Below, one piece after another: positions 51,870 through 60,635 of a stretch of 64,000 bases of DNA (positions are counted from its first letter, which is position 1; each line of letters opens with the position of its first letter). A program made the position numbers and the translations under genes. Source of the stretch: Histomonas meleagridis. Taxonomy: Eukaryota > Parabasalia > Tritrichomonadida > Dientamoebidae. Location: the NCBI GenBank assembly GCA_020186115.1, contig WSYJ01000075.1, forward strand, positions 372,001 through 436,000, read 5' to 3'. The notes beneath the pieces are model-generated. The model was not told the DNA's origin. It was given only the letters and a program-made list of their open reading frames with translations, and searched no databases.

Positions 51870-52484
51870 ATGAGTTCTGCAAAAACCACTTGCCCTCATT
51901 TAATTCAAGACAAAGGAATCGATTTTCATGATCTATCAACTGTATGGACATTCTTTTATCTAATTCCAAACCGAATGAATGCAAGCGGAGCAGATTGGAA
52001 GAATTTTCTTAAAGAACTTCATAAATTCGGAACATTCGAAGATTACTGGGCTATAATCAATACAATAGAACCAGCCTCAAGACTTCAAAAGGGCTGTCGT
52101 TACTACATTTTCAAAAATGAAAAAGAAAAACAAATCCAACCTTTATGGGAAGATGAAGCCAATCTTGGCGGATACGAAATATTTGGTGACTATCCTAACC
52201 AAGAAGAAGGTAAAAGAGGCCCTGCTAAGAGCAATGTTAAAAGTCAAGAAGATTGGATCAATTTGACCATAAGCATTTTGGGTAACATCTTTAAACATGT
52301 TGAATATATTAACGGCGTTGAATTTAACTGTAGAGGACCACGAAATAAGGTTGGAATTTGGACTCGTAAAATTGAAGATGAGACAATCTTCAATGAAATC
52401 AAAGCAGAACTTCAAAGCGTACTCGTAAATTGTAGCTCTATTGGTCATTCAATAATTGAACTTAAAGAAGATAATCCTAAATAA
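51870..52484 (+). CDS. eIF4E: Translation initiation factor eIF4E
   Basis: The 204-residue cap-binding protein is near the usual eIF4E size. Conserved tryptophans are visible: Trp43 (cap stacking), Trp60 in FEDYWAIINTI (eIF4G contact), Trp93-Glu94 in LWEDEAN (cap stacking and N7-methylguanine recognition), Trp129 in the WINLTISILG helix and Trp164 in VGIWTRK. Basic residues near 155-158 can contact the phosphates. The region after GG (YEIF in place of RWLI) and an insert rich in Gly/Lys (~107-122) are unusual. It binds the mRNA cap in the cytoplasm and recruits eIF4G. The stop overlaps TAAA. Confidence 0.95.
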   Translation: MSSAKTTCPHLIQDKGIDFHDLSTVWTFFYLIPNRMNASGADWKNFLKELHKFGTFEDYWAIINTIEPASRLQKGCRYYIFKNEKEKQIQPLWEDEANLGGYEIFGDYPNQEEGKRGPAKSNVKSQEDWINLTISILGNIFKHVEYINGVEFNCRGPRNKVGIWTRKIEDETIFNEIKAELQSVLVNCSSIGHSIIELKEDNPK

Positions 52485-53093
52485 ATGATAACTTGACTTA
52501 ATTAATTCTTGCAAAAATTAATTCTTTGTACATTTGATCTTTGTTCAAATAGTAAAAAAAATTTAGTTATTGTTTTTTCAATTGTATTTTACCTACTTCG
52601 TTTCATCGATTGAGTGTGGAATAATTAATATAATTTTTTGATTAATTTATCTCATATGATTCCCTTAGAGCTCTAAGGGATACACAACACATGCCAAAAT
52701 TGTAATAGATTTTTATTTATTTCTTCTTCTTGAATTAATTTAATAATTTGAAAAAAAATAATATTCAAATTCTTTTTGCACTACAAAAAAATTACATTTA
52801 TCTTTTGATTATCAAAATGAAATAACTATATCATTTGTTCAAGTGAGATATCAATATTCATTTTTATATATATTGTTTAATTTAATAGGTAACTTGTTCA
52901 TGATAGTTCAACATTTTAAATACCTATTTTTATTTTTATAGATATATGTTCATGCCTTATTTAAAATCGGATTAATAAAACAAAATCATTTATTCATCTT
53001 AAAATTTTATACAAATTGATGATCACTTTTTTATATATTTCTTATTCATTCCAAAAGTTATTTATTAAAAAAAAATTATTTTAACATTTATAT
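52485..53093. other. Convergent intergenic region with 20-bp palindrome
   Basis: Between the converging eIF4E and importin genes. It contains a perfect 20-bp palindrome TCCCTTAGAGCTCTAAGGGA (52661-52680) in otherwise very AT-rich DNA. No gene seen. Confidence 0.5.
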
Positions 53094-55988
53094 TTATTGA
53101 AGAATAGACATAATTTTTCTTAATTTTGCTCTTTGTTTTCCTACTGACGCCTGTATCTGCATCAATATTTCCTTATTCGAGCACAAGTTCCTAAATATTT
53201 GTATTAACGCGTCGAAATTTTCCTTTGTAATTTTTGATTTTTGTATTTTAGCGTCATCGAACGCTACGAATTTTGCAAAAGCCAAAGCCAAACACATAAT
53301 AATTTTCTGGTTATTAATTTTCGGCACAATTTTTATAATATTTTCAGCCATAGTATTTGTTTCCAATTCATCATAAGGCGGGAATTCGTTTATACCATAT
53401 AATATAATATCATCTTGTACATCGATTCTTGCTGCAATAGTCAAATACAAAGAAGCTATATTTGATAAAGTCAATTGATATCCGAATTTATTATTTATAC
53501 ATATTTGTCTCCATTTTTCGATGATTGGTAAAATTTTTATAATTTCATGAATCAAATTTTGATCCATTTGTATTAACAAGTTAAACAAAAACGCTAAGTT
53601 TTGTATTAGACCTGAATCAGATGCATCATTTACTTTGTTCATAATGTTTTGTAATATTATTTGCATCATTTGATTTGATATTGTTTGATTCTTAATGAAT
53701 TCGGTAAATATTCCGGTGATTTCAAATAGTTCAAGTTCATTATCTTTATTCATCCATTGAAGGAAATATTTACATAACTCATCGTTAATTATTGTGTTAT
53801 ATTTACTAAATGAATCAATAAAACTACAAAAATGTGGTAATAAATCAGTACATATTGGCGATGTAATTAATGGTTTACCTTGTAATATTGGAAGTTCTGA
53901 ATTTATCATTAGTTTTATAATGTTAATACTTGATTCTAAAAACAAATTTATATTATTTTCATTTGAAAATTGTAATATTTTCTTTAATGAATCAAATGTT
54001 AAATTAATAATTTCTAGATCAGAAACTTTTGTCATGATTTCATATAAAAGTTTAAAGACTTCAATTGATTCTTCTGTTGTTAATAATTTACAAATTCTTT
54101 TAATTGATTTTATTGAATATTTTCGTAAATTCTTTCCGCCATTAGTAATACCATTAATTATTTCAGGAAACACTTCTTTAAATAATTGTTGTTTTAATTC
54201 ATCCGGTAAAAATTTAATAATTTTTGTTATGTTATCAATGCCACTTATATATATCTTTTTATTAGCTTTTTTGTTTTTTATTGTTTCTAATAATTGTGGT
54301 ATGAATGGTTGAATATAATTTATGATATCATAACGTAAAAACATTGTAATATTACCCAAGAAATCAATTGATTCTTCAACATGATATACATCATTAGAAT
54401 TAATACATTGTGAAACTGCGGGGAATATTATCGACAAAACAAATTCAAGTTGTGTTTCATCTTTATGTAATATTGCTATTCCGATTTGTAAAGCTGCTGC
54501 TTTTTGATCCAAGTTATCACTTTTCATTATTTGCGTTATAAATAATATTAATTGATCAAGTTCTTCATCTGATATTTCTTCACAATTATCTATTACAAAT
54601 GGCATAATGGATAAATATGGTATTATATTATCTTCGACTATTTTTGGTATTAATGAAATATATTGTTGGAATAATTGTGGATATTCAGTATCAATGATTT
54701 CTGTTATAGAACGAAATGCTAAAAATGCTAATGATCGAATATCTGGATTCGTTGATATTAAATTTGGTATTATACCAGGAATTAATTGATGACAATATGG
54801 AACTAATATTGATGATTCATCAAATTGTGTGATGACTGTTAAACCTGCTTGTTTAAATAAATCATTGTCTGACGTGATTGACATAAGTATATACTTTACC
54901 ATTTCTTCAATGTTTTTATATGAAAAATCTGGAATCTGTTGAATTAATATCGTAAATAATAAAAGAGCAGTGATTTGATGATATGGTGAATTAGATTGAA
55001 AGGCCATTGATATCTTTTCTTGAATAATTGGGAAAATTATTTCATGATCAATTGTTTGTGCACATACTTTAAAATCTTCAAATTGATCTGATGGTAATGT
55101 GTCATCTTGTTGAATGATATATGCAACAACATCAAATGATATAGATAAATATTTCGAAATAAAATCATGTGGAAGTTTGGTTAAAATTGGGAAAATGGAG
55201 TAGCACGTTATCGAGCGAACGTTAACATCCAAATTGCGGTTGCTGCCAAATTGAATAACAAAATCAAGGATTTGGGAAACAAGATCAGGAGGAACATAGT
55301 CATGAGAAAGAAGACTACTTATGGCATCCCAAAGTTTAGAACATTGGGAAGAATTTAGTTGGGGAGTGATTTGTGCAATAGAAATGATTGAAACTATATG
55401 ATCAATGGGTATTGGTTGAATATTAATGGAAATACATACCTTTTGAAATAGAGTAACACCTTGCAATTTGATAGAAATATCACCATTCTTTAAAGCAAGA
55501 GCTGATATTCCAAGCAAAAAATTGAGACTAGATGTTATACTTTCACAACTCATAGATTCTATAACAGTGGAAAGAAGTTGGGTAATGAGATTGATATCAT
55601 TGCCTGATTGATAAAGATTGAAAATGAATGAAAAAAGTTCTGACCACTCGTTTTCTCTCTTACTACAAATAAAATCAATCACACCAAGAAAGCTATCAAG
55701 AACATCTTGTGTAAAATTTCGAGAATTTAAAAATTGAAGGCATTCTGTACAAATTTGTTCACGTTTAATATTATCTAAATTATCCCAATGTAAATTAAGA
55801 GCACGAAGAAGGAAAACAGTTGCTCCTTTTGTATATAAATTAGGATTTTTAAGAATTTCAAAAAAAATAAATATTGATTCTTGTTGTTCTAAAACTGAGG
55901 CTATTTGATTCGTTCGTAGGTCTATTTCTTCTTGTGTTTTAGATAATGCTATTAAAGATAAAAGTTGTGAAACTTGCTGAATATCCAT
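53094..55988 (-). CDS. Importin-beta-family karyopherin
   Basis: From the ATG at 55988 (MDIQQVSQLLSLIALSKTQE) it has 964 residues; the longer frame to 56054 needs a TTG and would overlap the divergent gene's start. The whole protein is HEAT repeats. N-terminal repeats (~1-110) contain GATVFLLRALNLHW and IKREQICTECLQFL, like the cargo-receptor family Kap123/importin-4. Middle repeats (~330-560) include FKQAGLTVITQFDESS and PDIRSLAFLAFRSI, and an acidic loop (EEISDEELDQ) follows. It carries proteins such as ribosomal proteins or histones into the nucleus with Ran. The assignment to importin-4/Kap123 is tentative. The stop overlaps TAAA. Confidence 0.8.
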   Translation of the reverse strand: MDIQQVSQLLSLIALSKTQEEIDLRTNQIASVLEQQESIFIFFEILKNPNLYTKGATVFLLRALNLHWDNLDNIKREQICTECLQFLNSRNFTQDVLDSFLGVIDFICSKRENEWSELFSFIFNLYQSGNDINLITQLLSTVIESMSCESITSSLNFLLGISALALKNGDISIKLQGVTLFQKVCISINIQPIPIDHIVSIISIAQITPQLNSSQCSKLWDAISSLLSHDYVPPDLVSQILDFVIQFGSNRNLDVNVRSITCYSIFPILTKLPHDFISKYLSISFDVVAYIIQQDDTLPSDQFEDFKVCAQTIDHEIIFPIIQEKISMAFQSNSPYHQITALLLFTILIQQIPDFSYKNIEEMVKYILMSITSDNDLFKQAGLTVITQFDESSILVPYCHQLIPGIIPNLISTNPDIRSLAFLAFRSITEIIDTEYPQLFQQYISLIPKIVEDNIIPYLSIMPFVIDNCEEISDEELDQLILFITQIMKSDNLDQKAAALQIGIAILHKDETQLEFVLSIIFPAVSQCINSNDVYHVEESIDFLGNITMFLRYDIINYIQPFIPQLLETIKNKKANKKIYISGIDNITKIIKFLPDELKQQLFKEVFPEIINGITNGGKNLRKYSIKSIKRICKLLTTEESIEVFKLLYEIMTKVSDLEIINLTFDSLKKILQFSNENNINLFLESSINIIKLMINSELPILQGKPLITSPICTDLLPHFCSFIDSFSKYNTIINDELCKYFLQWMNKDNELELFEITGIFTEFIKNQTISNQMMQIILQNIMNKVNDASDSGLIQNLAFLFNLLIQMDQNLIHEIIKILPIIEKWRQICINNKFGYQLTLSNIASLYLTIAARIDVQDDIILYGINEFPPYDELETNTMAENIIKIVPKINNQKIIMCLALAFAKFVAFDDAKIQKSKITKENFDALIQIFRNLCSNKEILMQIQASVGKQRAKLRKIMSILQ

Positions 55989-56045
55989 TGATTTTAGTCG
56001 AGAAATGTTATATGAAAAATTACACGTTAATAAATTTATTTTAAA
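55989..56045. promoter_or_regulatory. 57-bp bidirectional promoter
   Basis: The ATGs of the importin gene (minus) and the coiled-coil gene (plus) are only 57 bp apart. The spacer contains TTACACGTTAATAAA; no separate core elements for each side can be told apart. Confidence 0.5.
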
Positions 56046-56534
56046 ATGGATCAATTACAAAAACAAGTAAATCAAGTTGAATCTGCTCTTAAGACTCAAC
56101 AAAAAACAAAAGAAATGAAGATAGAGAACATGCAAATTAAACAAAAAATAAAAAATGAAAGATTGAAATCAAACGAATTAAAAAATTTGGCTTTGCTGAC
56201 AATACATGGTATAAATCTTCTTGGAATGGATAACAGTAAAACAGATGAAAGTATTTTATCATCATTATCTATGATAAAAGATTCAAAAGTTTTTAAAGAA
56301 AATGAACAAGAAGAAAAACAAACAGATCGTGTTGGAATGCTTTTACATAAGGTTTTAAGAGAAGTTGTAAATACATCAACAAAAGAAAATATTAATGTAA
56401 TGGATTTACACAAATGTGAGCAACAATTAGTTGATCTATTTTATTATGCCGAAGAAGAAGGAATTATTCCTGGAGTTCCTGAAGGAACAAATTGGAAAGC
56501 ACAATTTATTGAACACAAAAAGAAAATTATCTAA
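56046..56534 (+). CDS. Small coiled-coil protein
   Basis: This 162-residue protein is acidic to neutral with no signal or membrane segment. Residues ~1-50 form a coiled coil (MDQLQKQVNQVESALKTQQK, then KIENMQIKQKIKNERLKSNE). Residues ~95-150 form a helical, hydrophobic segment (VGMLLHKVLREVVN, CEQQLVDLFYYAEEEGIIPG) ending in KKKII. Family not recognised. It shares a 57-bp promoter with the importin gene, so co-expression is likely but not informative. The stop overlaps TAAA. Confidence 0.75.
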   Translation: MDQLQKQVNQVESALKTQQKTKEMKIENMQIKQKIKNERLKSNELKNLALLTIHGINLLGMDNSKTDESILSSLSMIKDSKVFKENEQEEKQTDRVGMLLHKVLREVVNTSTKENINVMDLHKCEQQLVDLFYYAEEEGIIPGVPEGTNWKAQFIEHKKKII

Positions 56535-56619
56535 AACACTGTTTTTAATCTCATTTTTATTTTTTTGATAAAGAAAGATTTCGTTCATATAACAAGATCT
56601 TTATAATCGAATCCAATCG

Positions 56620-57140
56620 TGCTCATAATGAAGAAACTCTTAAGCCACTTATCTGGAAAGATGGCTGTAACACGCCACATTTTTCTAAATTTCAAATAAA
56701 GTTGTCCTTTTTCTTATCGATAATACTGAAATGAGGAAAAAAAATCATAATTTTGACATATGGTTTAATGAAGAATTTCAAGAGAAAGAGCGTTGGCGTC
56801 GAATTCTTTAATGGAATTCACAAACTAATTCTTCTTTAATAGAATAATAGAAAGGAAGCTTTATTCCGATTTCCCAATTAATTGATACACTTGGAGATAC
56901 AACTTTTTTCACATTTGCGCAAGCAAAAAACCAAAAACGTTATCCAACACGAATGTGAGGGAAATTGTAAAATTATTTGTTGGGTGGAATACATTTATCG
57001 TTATATCAATATTTACCTGCGCGAATTATTAAACAGATAGCTCAAACTGAATATGATGAAGCACCGCTGATAAAAATCAGAGAAGGAAAGAACGATTTCA
57101 TATTATGTGGAAAGATTCCCTTTGTTAAAGGATAACGAAA
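56620..57140 (+). pseudogene. Decayed gene of unknown family, single frame
   Basis: A continuous plus-strand frame reads like protein but holds five or six stops: FDIWFNEEFQEKERWRRIL, GSFIPISQLIDTLGDTTFFT then FAQAKNQKRYPTRM, NYLLGGIHLSLYQYLPARII, and EYDEAPLIKIREGKNDFILC then GKIPFVKG before the final stop. There is no frameshift across this part. The decay is by point stops only, so the gene died recently or is a stop-rich copy. I do not recognise the family. Confidence 0.5.
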
Positions 57141-57584
57141 TTGGTAAAAATTAATTTATTGTTCCTTGTTTCCTAAGCTGTAATAAAGATATCCATCTCT
57201 GTTTGAGGATATGGGATATGATAAAAGATATGACTCATAAATTTTGATTTTTTATTTTTATAAATTACAAGAATGCGCTGTTTGCGGAGCATCGCGAAGC
57301 AAACTATAAGAAAATTTTAAAATAAATGCATTGAGATATAGATATATAATAATAAAAAGATAAGAGTATAATAGAAAAATATTGGGAGTGATAAAATTAG
57401 TTATTGCGTTAATTTTAAAGAAACGCATGATCATATATAGTTTGAAATACATTGATCAACATATAGATGATGTTTTAATCGAAAATAATATATTATATAT
57501 ATAGAAAAAATGAGGGTAAAAATTATAATTTTCAAAGATAAAAAAAATAATCAAAAACATTCGGTTCGCACTGAGAAGGACATA
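57141..57584. other. Intergenic, nothing recognised
   Basis: AT-rich, with a short TA-rich run near 57490. No gene supported. Confidence 0.4.
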
Positions 57585-57894
57585 ATTCAGATGAAATAAT
57601 TCGAAAAAATGAAATAGAATACTTCAATAAACATCATCACAAAATGATTTTAATTTAATCAAAGAAAAGAACCATCACTTTATGAAAGTTGATCATTTAT
57701 TAATGATTTAAAAGTTTCATTAATTGATAATGCAGCATCGAAATGATATCTTTAAATATCTTGATGAAAAAAATTTAGAATCACAACTAAATTCATTATC
57801 TAATTCCAAATTACATTTTCGTTTTTGCATCAGAAACGGAAATGTTGAACATGTAATAAGAAGGAGGTATTTATTTGTTTTATTTAAAATTAAC
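57585..57894 (+). pseudogene. DUF3447-ankyrin gene remnant
   Basis: Plus-strand fragments match the head: EIIRKNEIEYFNKHHHK, EPSLYES, FINDLKVSLIDNAA, then DIFKYLDEKNLE and IRNGNVEHVIRR, with frame breaks and an internal deletion. The end (TATTTATTTGTTTTATTT) matches the start of the 83-nt linker subtype. It abuts the 3' end of the RNA ligase gene. Confidence 0.6.
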
Positions 57895-58992
57895 TTATTT
57901 ATCAGTTGCTGACATATATTTTGCAAAATGAGGACGTATCCATTGCGTAACATCGTTTGCGAAGATCTTATCGACCTTTGCATGGTCATATTCTTTTTTA
58001 GGAAGTTTAGCGATTTCTTCACCATAATCCTTTAAGAAGTCTTTAGTTGCATCGTTCAAGAATTCGTTTCTAAGTTTCATGAAGTCCTTTTTTGTGATTT
58101 CTCCAATCTTTGATACGACTGAACAAATTCTAGATTCTGTTACATATTCCATTTTATGTCCGTAAATTTCCAATTCTTTTTCAGTGAAGTTTGACTTTGG
58201 ATCAGATTTCTTTGGCTTCTCTTGTTTCTTGTTGATTTTTTCTTCGAATATTTCATTTTTGTTCTTCAAAATAATTCGTTGTTCATCATATACAATAGGA
58301 TGGACTGGCTTTATAACAATTCCCTCAATGATGTTGTTTTCGATTGGTGGAAGTCCATAATATTCAACACCAATTGGATCAGGTGTATTATTAGGAACTG
58401 CCATACATTCATCAAATGTACCAATCTTTACAACATAATGAGATGTCATTTGAACGGCATTACAAACTTCAGTTACTATATTATCATCAATGTAGACAAA
58501 GTTACCATCTTTCTCAATCATAATGTCAAAGCAATAAAAATGTATTCCAGGGGCATATTGAATCCTTGATTGAATTCCCTTAAATTTTGATTTGGGAACA
58601 TCAGGATGATTATAACTTCCCCCAAATAACTCACCACAAATAATAATTGTGGAGCTTTCCGTAATTAACCCTTTCTCTATAAGTATTTTTCGTATTTGAA
58701 CTGATTTTGGCTCAAGATTATCAGCTTTTACGGCTTCTTGATAATTGTAAAAACCTTCATTTTCTTTTAATAAAGCATTTCTACGACTGTATCTTATTTT
58801 TCCATCTGGATAAACATAAATTGAAAATTGTGCTCCATCAACTTTGATACTTGCGGTCCATTGAATAGAAGGGTCTGTGAACCCTTTTTCTTTGATGAGG
58901 TCAATAAACTTTTGCCTTGAAACAGATTCAATCTCTGAATAAGCGCAGAATTTTTCAGACATGTCTAAATTTAGTGATGTGACTTGTAACAT
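57895..58992 (-). CDS. RNA ligase, T4 Rnl2 type
   Basis: The 365-residue ligase has all nucleotidyltransferase motifs: I, SIKVDGAQF with the AMP-accepting Lys50; III, GELFGG (120-125); IIIa, YCFDIMIEKDG (153-163); IV, EGIVIKPVHP (223-232); V, RIILKNKN (239-246). The C-terminal domain (~270-360) contains YVTESRICSVVSKIGEITKK, very like the C-terminal domain of T4 Rnl2, so it is of the phage/repair type and not truncated. Rnl2 enzymes seal 3'-OH/5'-phosphate nicks in RNA duplexes. A second ATG at residue 11 is possible as the start. AAACGATAAAATT, Myb-like, lies ~25 nt upstream. Physiological substrate unknown. Confidence 0.93.
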   Translation of the reverse strand: MLQVTSLNLDMSEKFCAYSEIESVSRQKFIDLIKEKGFTDPSIQWTASIKVDGAQFSIYVYPDGKIRYSRRNALLKENEGFYNYQEAVKADNLEPKSVQIRKILIEKGLITESSTIIICGELFGGSYNHPDVPKSKFKGIQSRIQYAPGIHFYCFDIMIEKDGNFVYIDDNIVTEVCNAVQMTSHYVVKIGTFDECMAVPNNTPDPIGVEYYGLPPIENNIIEGIVIKPVHPIVYDEQRIILKNKNEIFEEKINKKQEKPKKSDPKSNFTEKELEIYGHKMEYVTESRICSVVSKIGEITKKDFMKLRNEFLNDATKDFLKDYGEEIAKLPKKEYDHAKVDKIFANDVTQWIRPHFAKYMSATDK

Positions 58993-59189
58993 TAAACTTT
59001 TTTAGTACAATTTTATCGTTTCCAAATTTTTTAATTGATTTTTTGCCAAATCGACATATTATCATTTCACTTTTTTATATACGATAAAAAATAAACGGAT
59101 CCAATAAAATTACAACTCTTTGTAAATGGTGCGCCCCAAAGTCTTTTGAATTCAACTATTTCTTTGCGAACTCCTGAAGGTGCGGAAAT

Positions 59190-59300
59190 ATAAGAGATAT
59201 CTCGAATAATTTCCAAATACTATTTTAAAGTTTCAAATAACCTATCTATTTTTGTGTGACCTATTTCAGATGCTATGATTGCATATATGGCTATATTTAT
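59190..59300 (-). pseudogene. Ankyrin-module and linker remnant
   Basis: The plus-strand text AATAATTTCCAAATACTATT and TATTTTTGTGTGACCTATTT match the linker and module ends of arrays 1 and 2. The module itself is largely decayed. Confidence 0.45.
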
Positions 59301-59348
59301 TTATGAGAATTATTGATAAATCACAAATAAAAAATTAACAAAAAATTC

Positions 59349-59420
59349 GGGGCGATTCGGGAATCGAACCCGAGACCTCTCGCACCCAAAGCGAGAATCA
59401 TTCCACTAGACCAATCACCC
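59349..59420 (-). tRNA. tRNA-Pro (anticodon UGG)
   Basis: 72 nt without CCA. Acceptor GGGTGAT pairs with ATCGCCC (one G-U), and the discriminator is C. D-arm core TGGTCTAGTGG, anticodon stem CTCGC/GCGAG around loop TTTGGGT (anticodon TGG), T-arm CTCGGGTTCGATTCCCGAA. No intron. It lies 75 bp upstream of the membrane-protein gene on the opposite strand. Confidence 0.95.
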
Positions 59421-59495
59421 TTTCGATAAATTTAATTATAGAATATTAAAATTGAATTAGATTTTAATTCTGGTTTAGCCTAAAGGTGAATTCAA

Positions 59496-60110
59496 ATGTT
59501 ATTTTGGCTTATTTTTTCATTTTTATCACGTTCTGAAACACAAGCCGAAGTAAAAGAAATATTAATTGGCAATTGGTCTGTTAATGAAAGAATTCCATCA
59601 GAAATTCTTAACCAAGATTCTGAAATTAAATCCTCTCTCTATGTCACGCAATCAAAAAAAAATAATATCATTCATATTAATGTTTTAGATATAAATCGTG
59701 AACTTATCAAAAATTATACTGCAGTTTTTTCAGAAAAAGAAAAGGGCATTTTTACATTAATTGATGGGTCAAAAGTTATTGCAAATTTTGATTTCTCTCC
59801 ATACTTACCACCGCACATTGAATCATATGGAAAGTGGGAAGATGAAAAAACATATCATGCAATCATGATAACCAATAAGATTCTTCAATTAACAATCTTT
59901 GAGCCAAAAGACAACAGCTGGGTTGTTTTTACCCTTGACAAAATAGAATCTGAAAGCTCACTTCCATGGTATGAAAGAATTTATAAACATCTTTTCATGG
60001 CAGCAACTTTCATTCTTTGTTCAGTTGTTTCCTCTCTCATTCAACAATGCAAGATAAAGAGATTGGCAAACCAAGAAGTCCAAGATGAGGGACACTCTAA
60101 AACAGATTGA
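59496..60110 (+). CDS. Signal-anchored membrane protein, unknown
   Basis: This 204-residue protein has a signal-peptide-like N-terminus (MLFWLIFSFLSRSETQA). The lumenal or outer beta-rich domain (~18-155) contains LIGNWSVNERIPSEIL and GSKVIANFDFSPYLPP. One membrane helix (~165-187, KHLFMAATFILCSVVSSLIQ) and a short basic, then acidic, tail (CKIKRLANQEVQDEGHSK) follow. The pattern (signal, small beta domain, C-terminal helix, cytosolic tail) fits an ER or vesicle membrane subunit. A membrane-complex subunit such as one of the EMC is a guess. No family recognised. Confidence 0.75.
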   Translation: MLFWLIFSFLSRSETQAEVKEILIGNWSVNERIPSEILNQDSEIKSSLYVTQSKKNNIIHINVLDINRELIKNYTAVFSEKEKGIFTLIDGSKVIANFDFSPYLPPHIESYGKWEDEKTYHAIMITNKILQLTIFEPKDNSWVVFTLDKIESESSLPWYERIYKHLFMAATFILCSVVSSLIQQCKIKRLANQEVQDEGHSKTD

Positions 60111-60635
60111 TTCCAAAAGATAAAAATTTTTCTAAATTAATTTATTAAACATTTTTTTGATGAAATTTTAATGTAATTTTTTTTAATAGGTATAACATAA
60201 ATAGATTAATGAACATCTTCATTCCTTTTTGGCACTAGGTCTTGAATTTTATTTTTACAAGAAATGCAGGAAAACATCGAACATGTCTAAACTACTTGTT
60301 ACAATAAATCTTATTTGTTAAACTAATCTCGCTGATTTGGTTTAATAATTTTAGCTACATATGTTTATTAAGATTTATTTGATGTTTTAAATTATTGTGT
60401 GTTGATAAAATTCTTTTTTTGAACAAAATTAATTTATTTTAACTTTCAGTCTTAATTATCTATAGACAAAAAATAAATTTTAATTCTTTCAAAATTTTAC
60501 AATTGGTAAACACCATATTTTTATTTTATTTATGAGGCAATAACAAAATATTTGCGTTTTGAGTTGATTTTTTATTTTGCCACGTTTCCTTTGAAGTACT
60601 TTCAAAAAGTCGATCTGAGTTGTTAACGGCCACCA
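60111..60635. other. Intergenic, nothing recognised
   Basis: AT-rich spacer. TTAACGGCCACC, Myb-core-like, immediately precedes the ATG of the mannosyltransferase. Confidence 0.4.
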
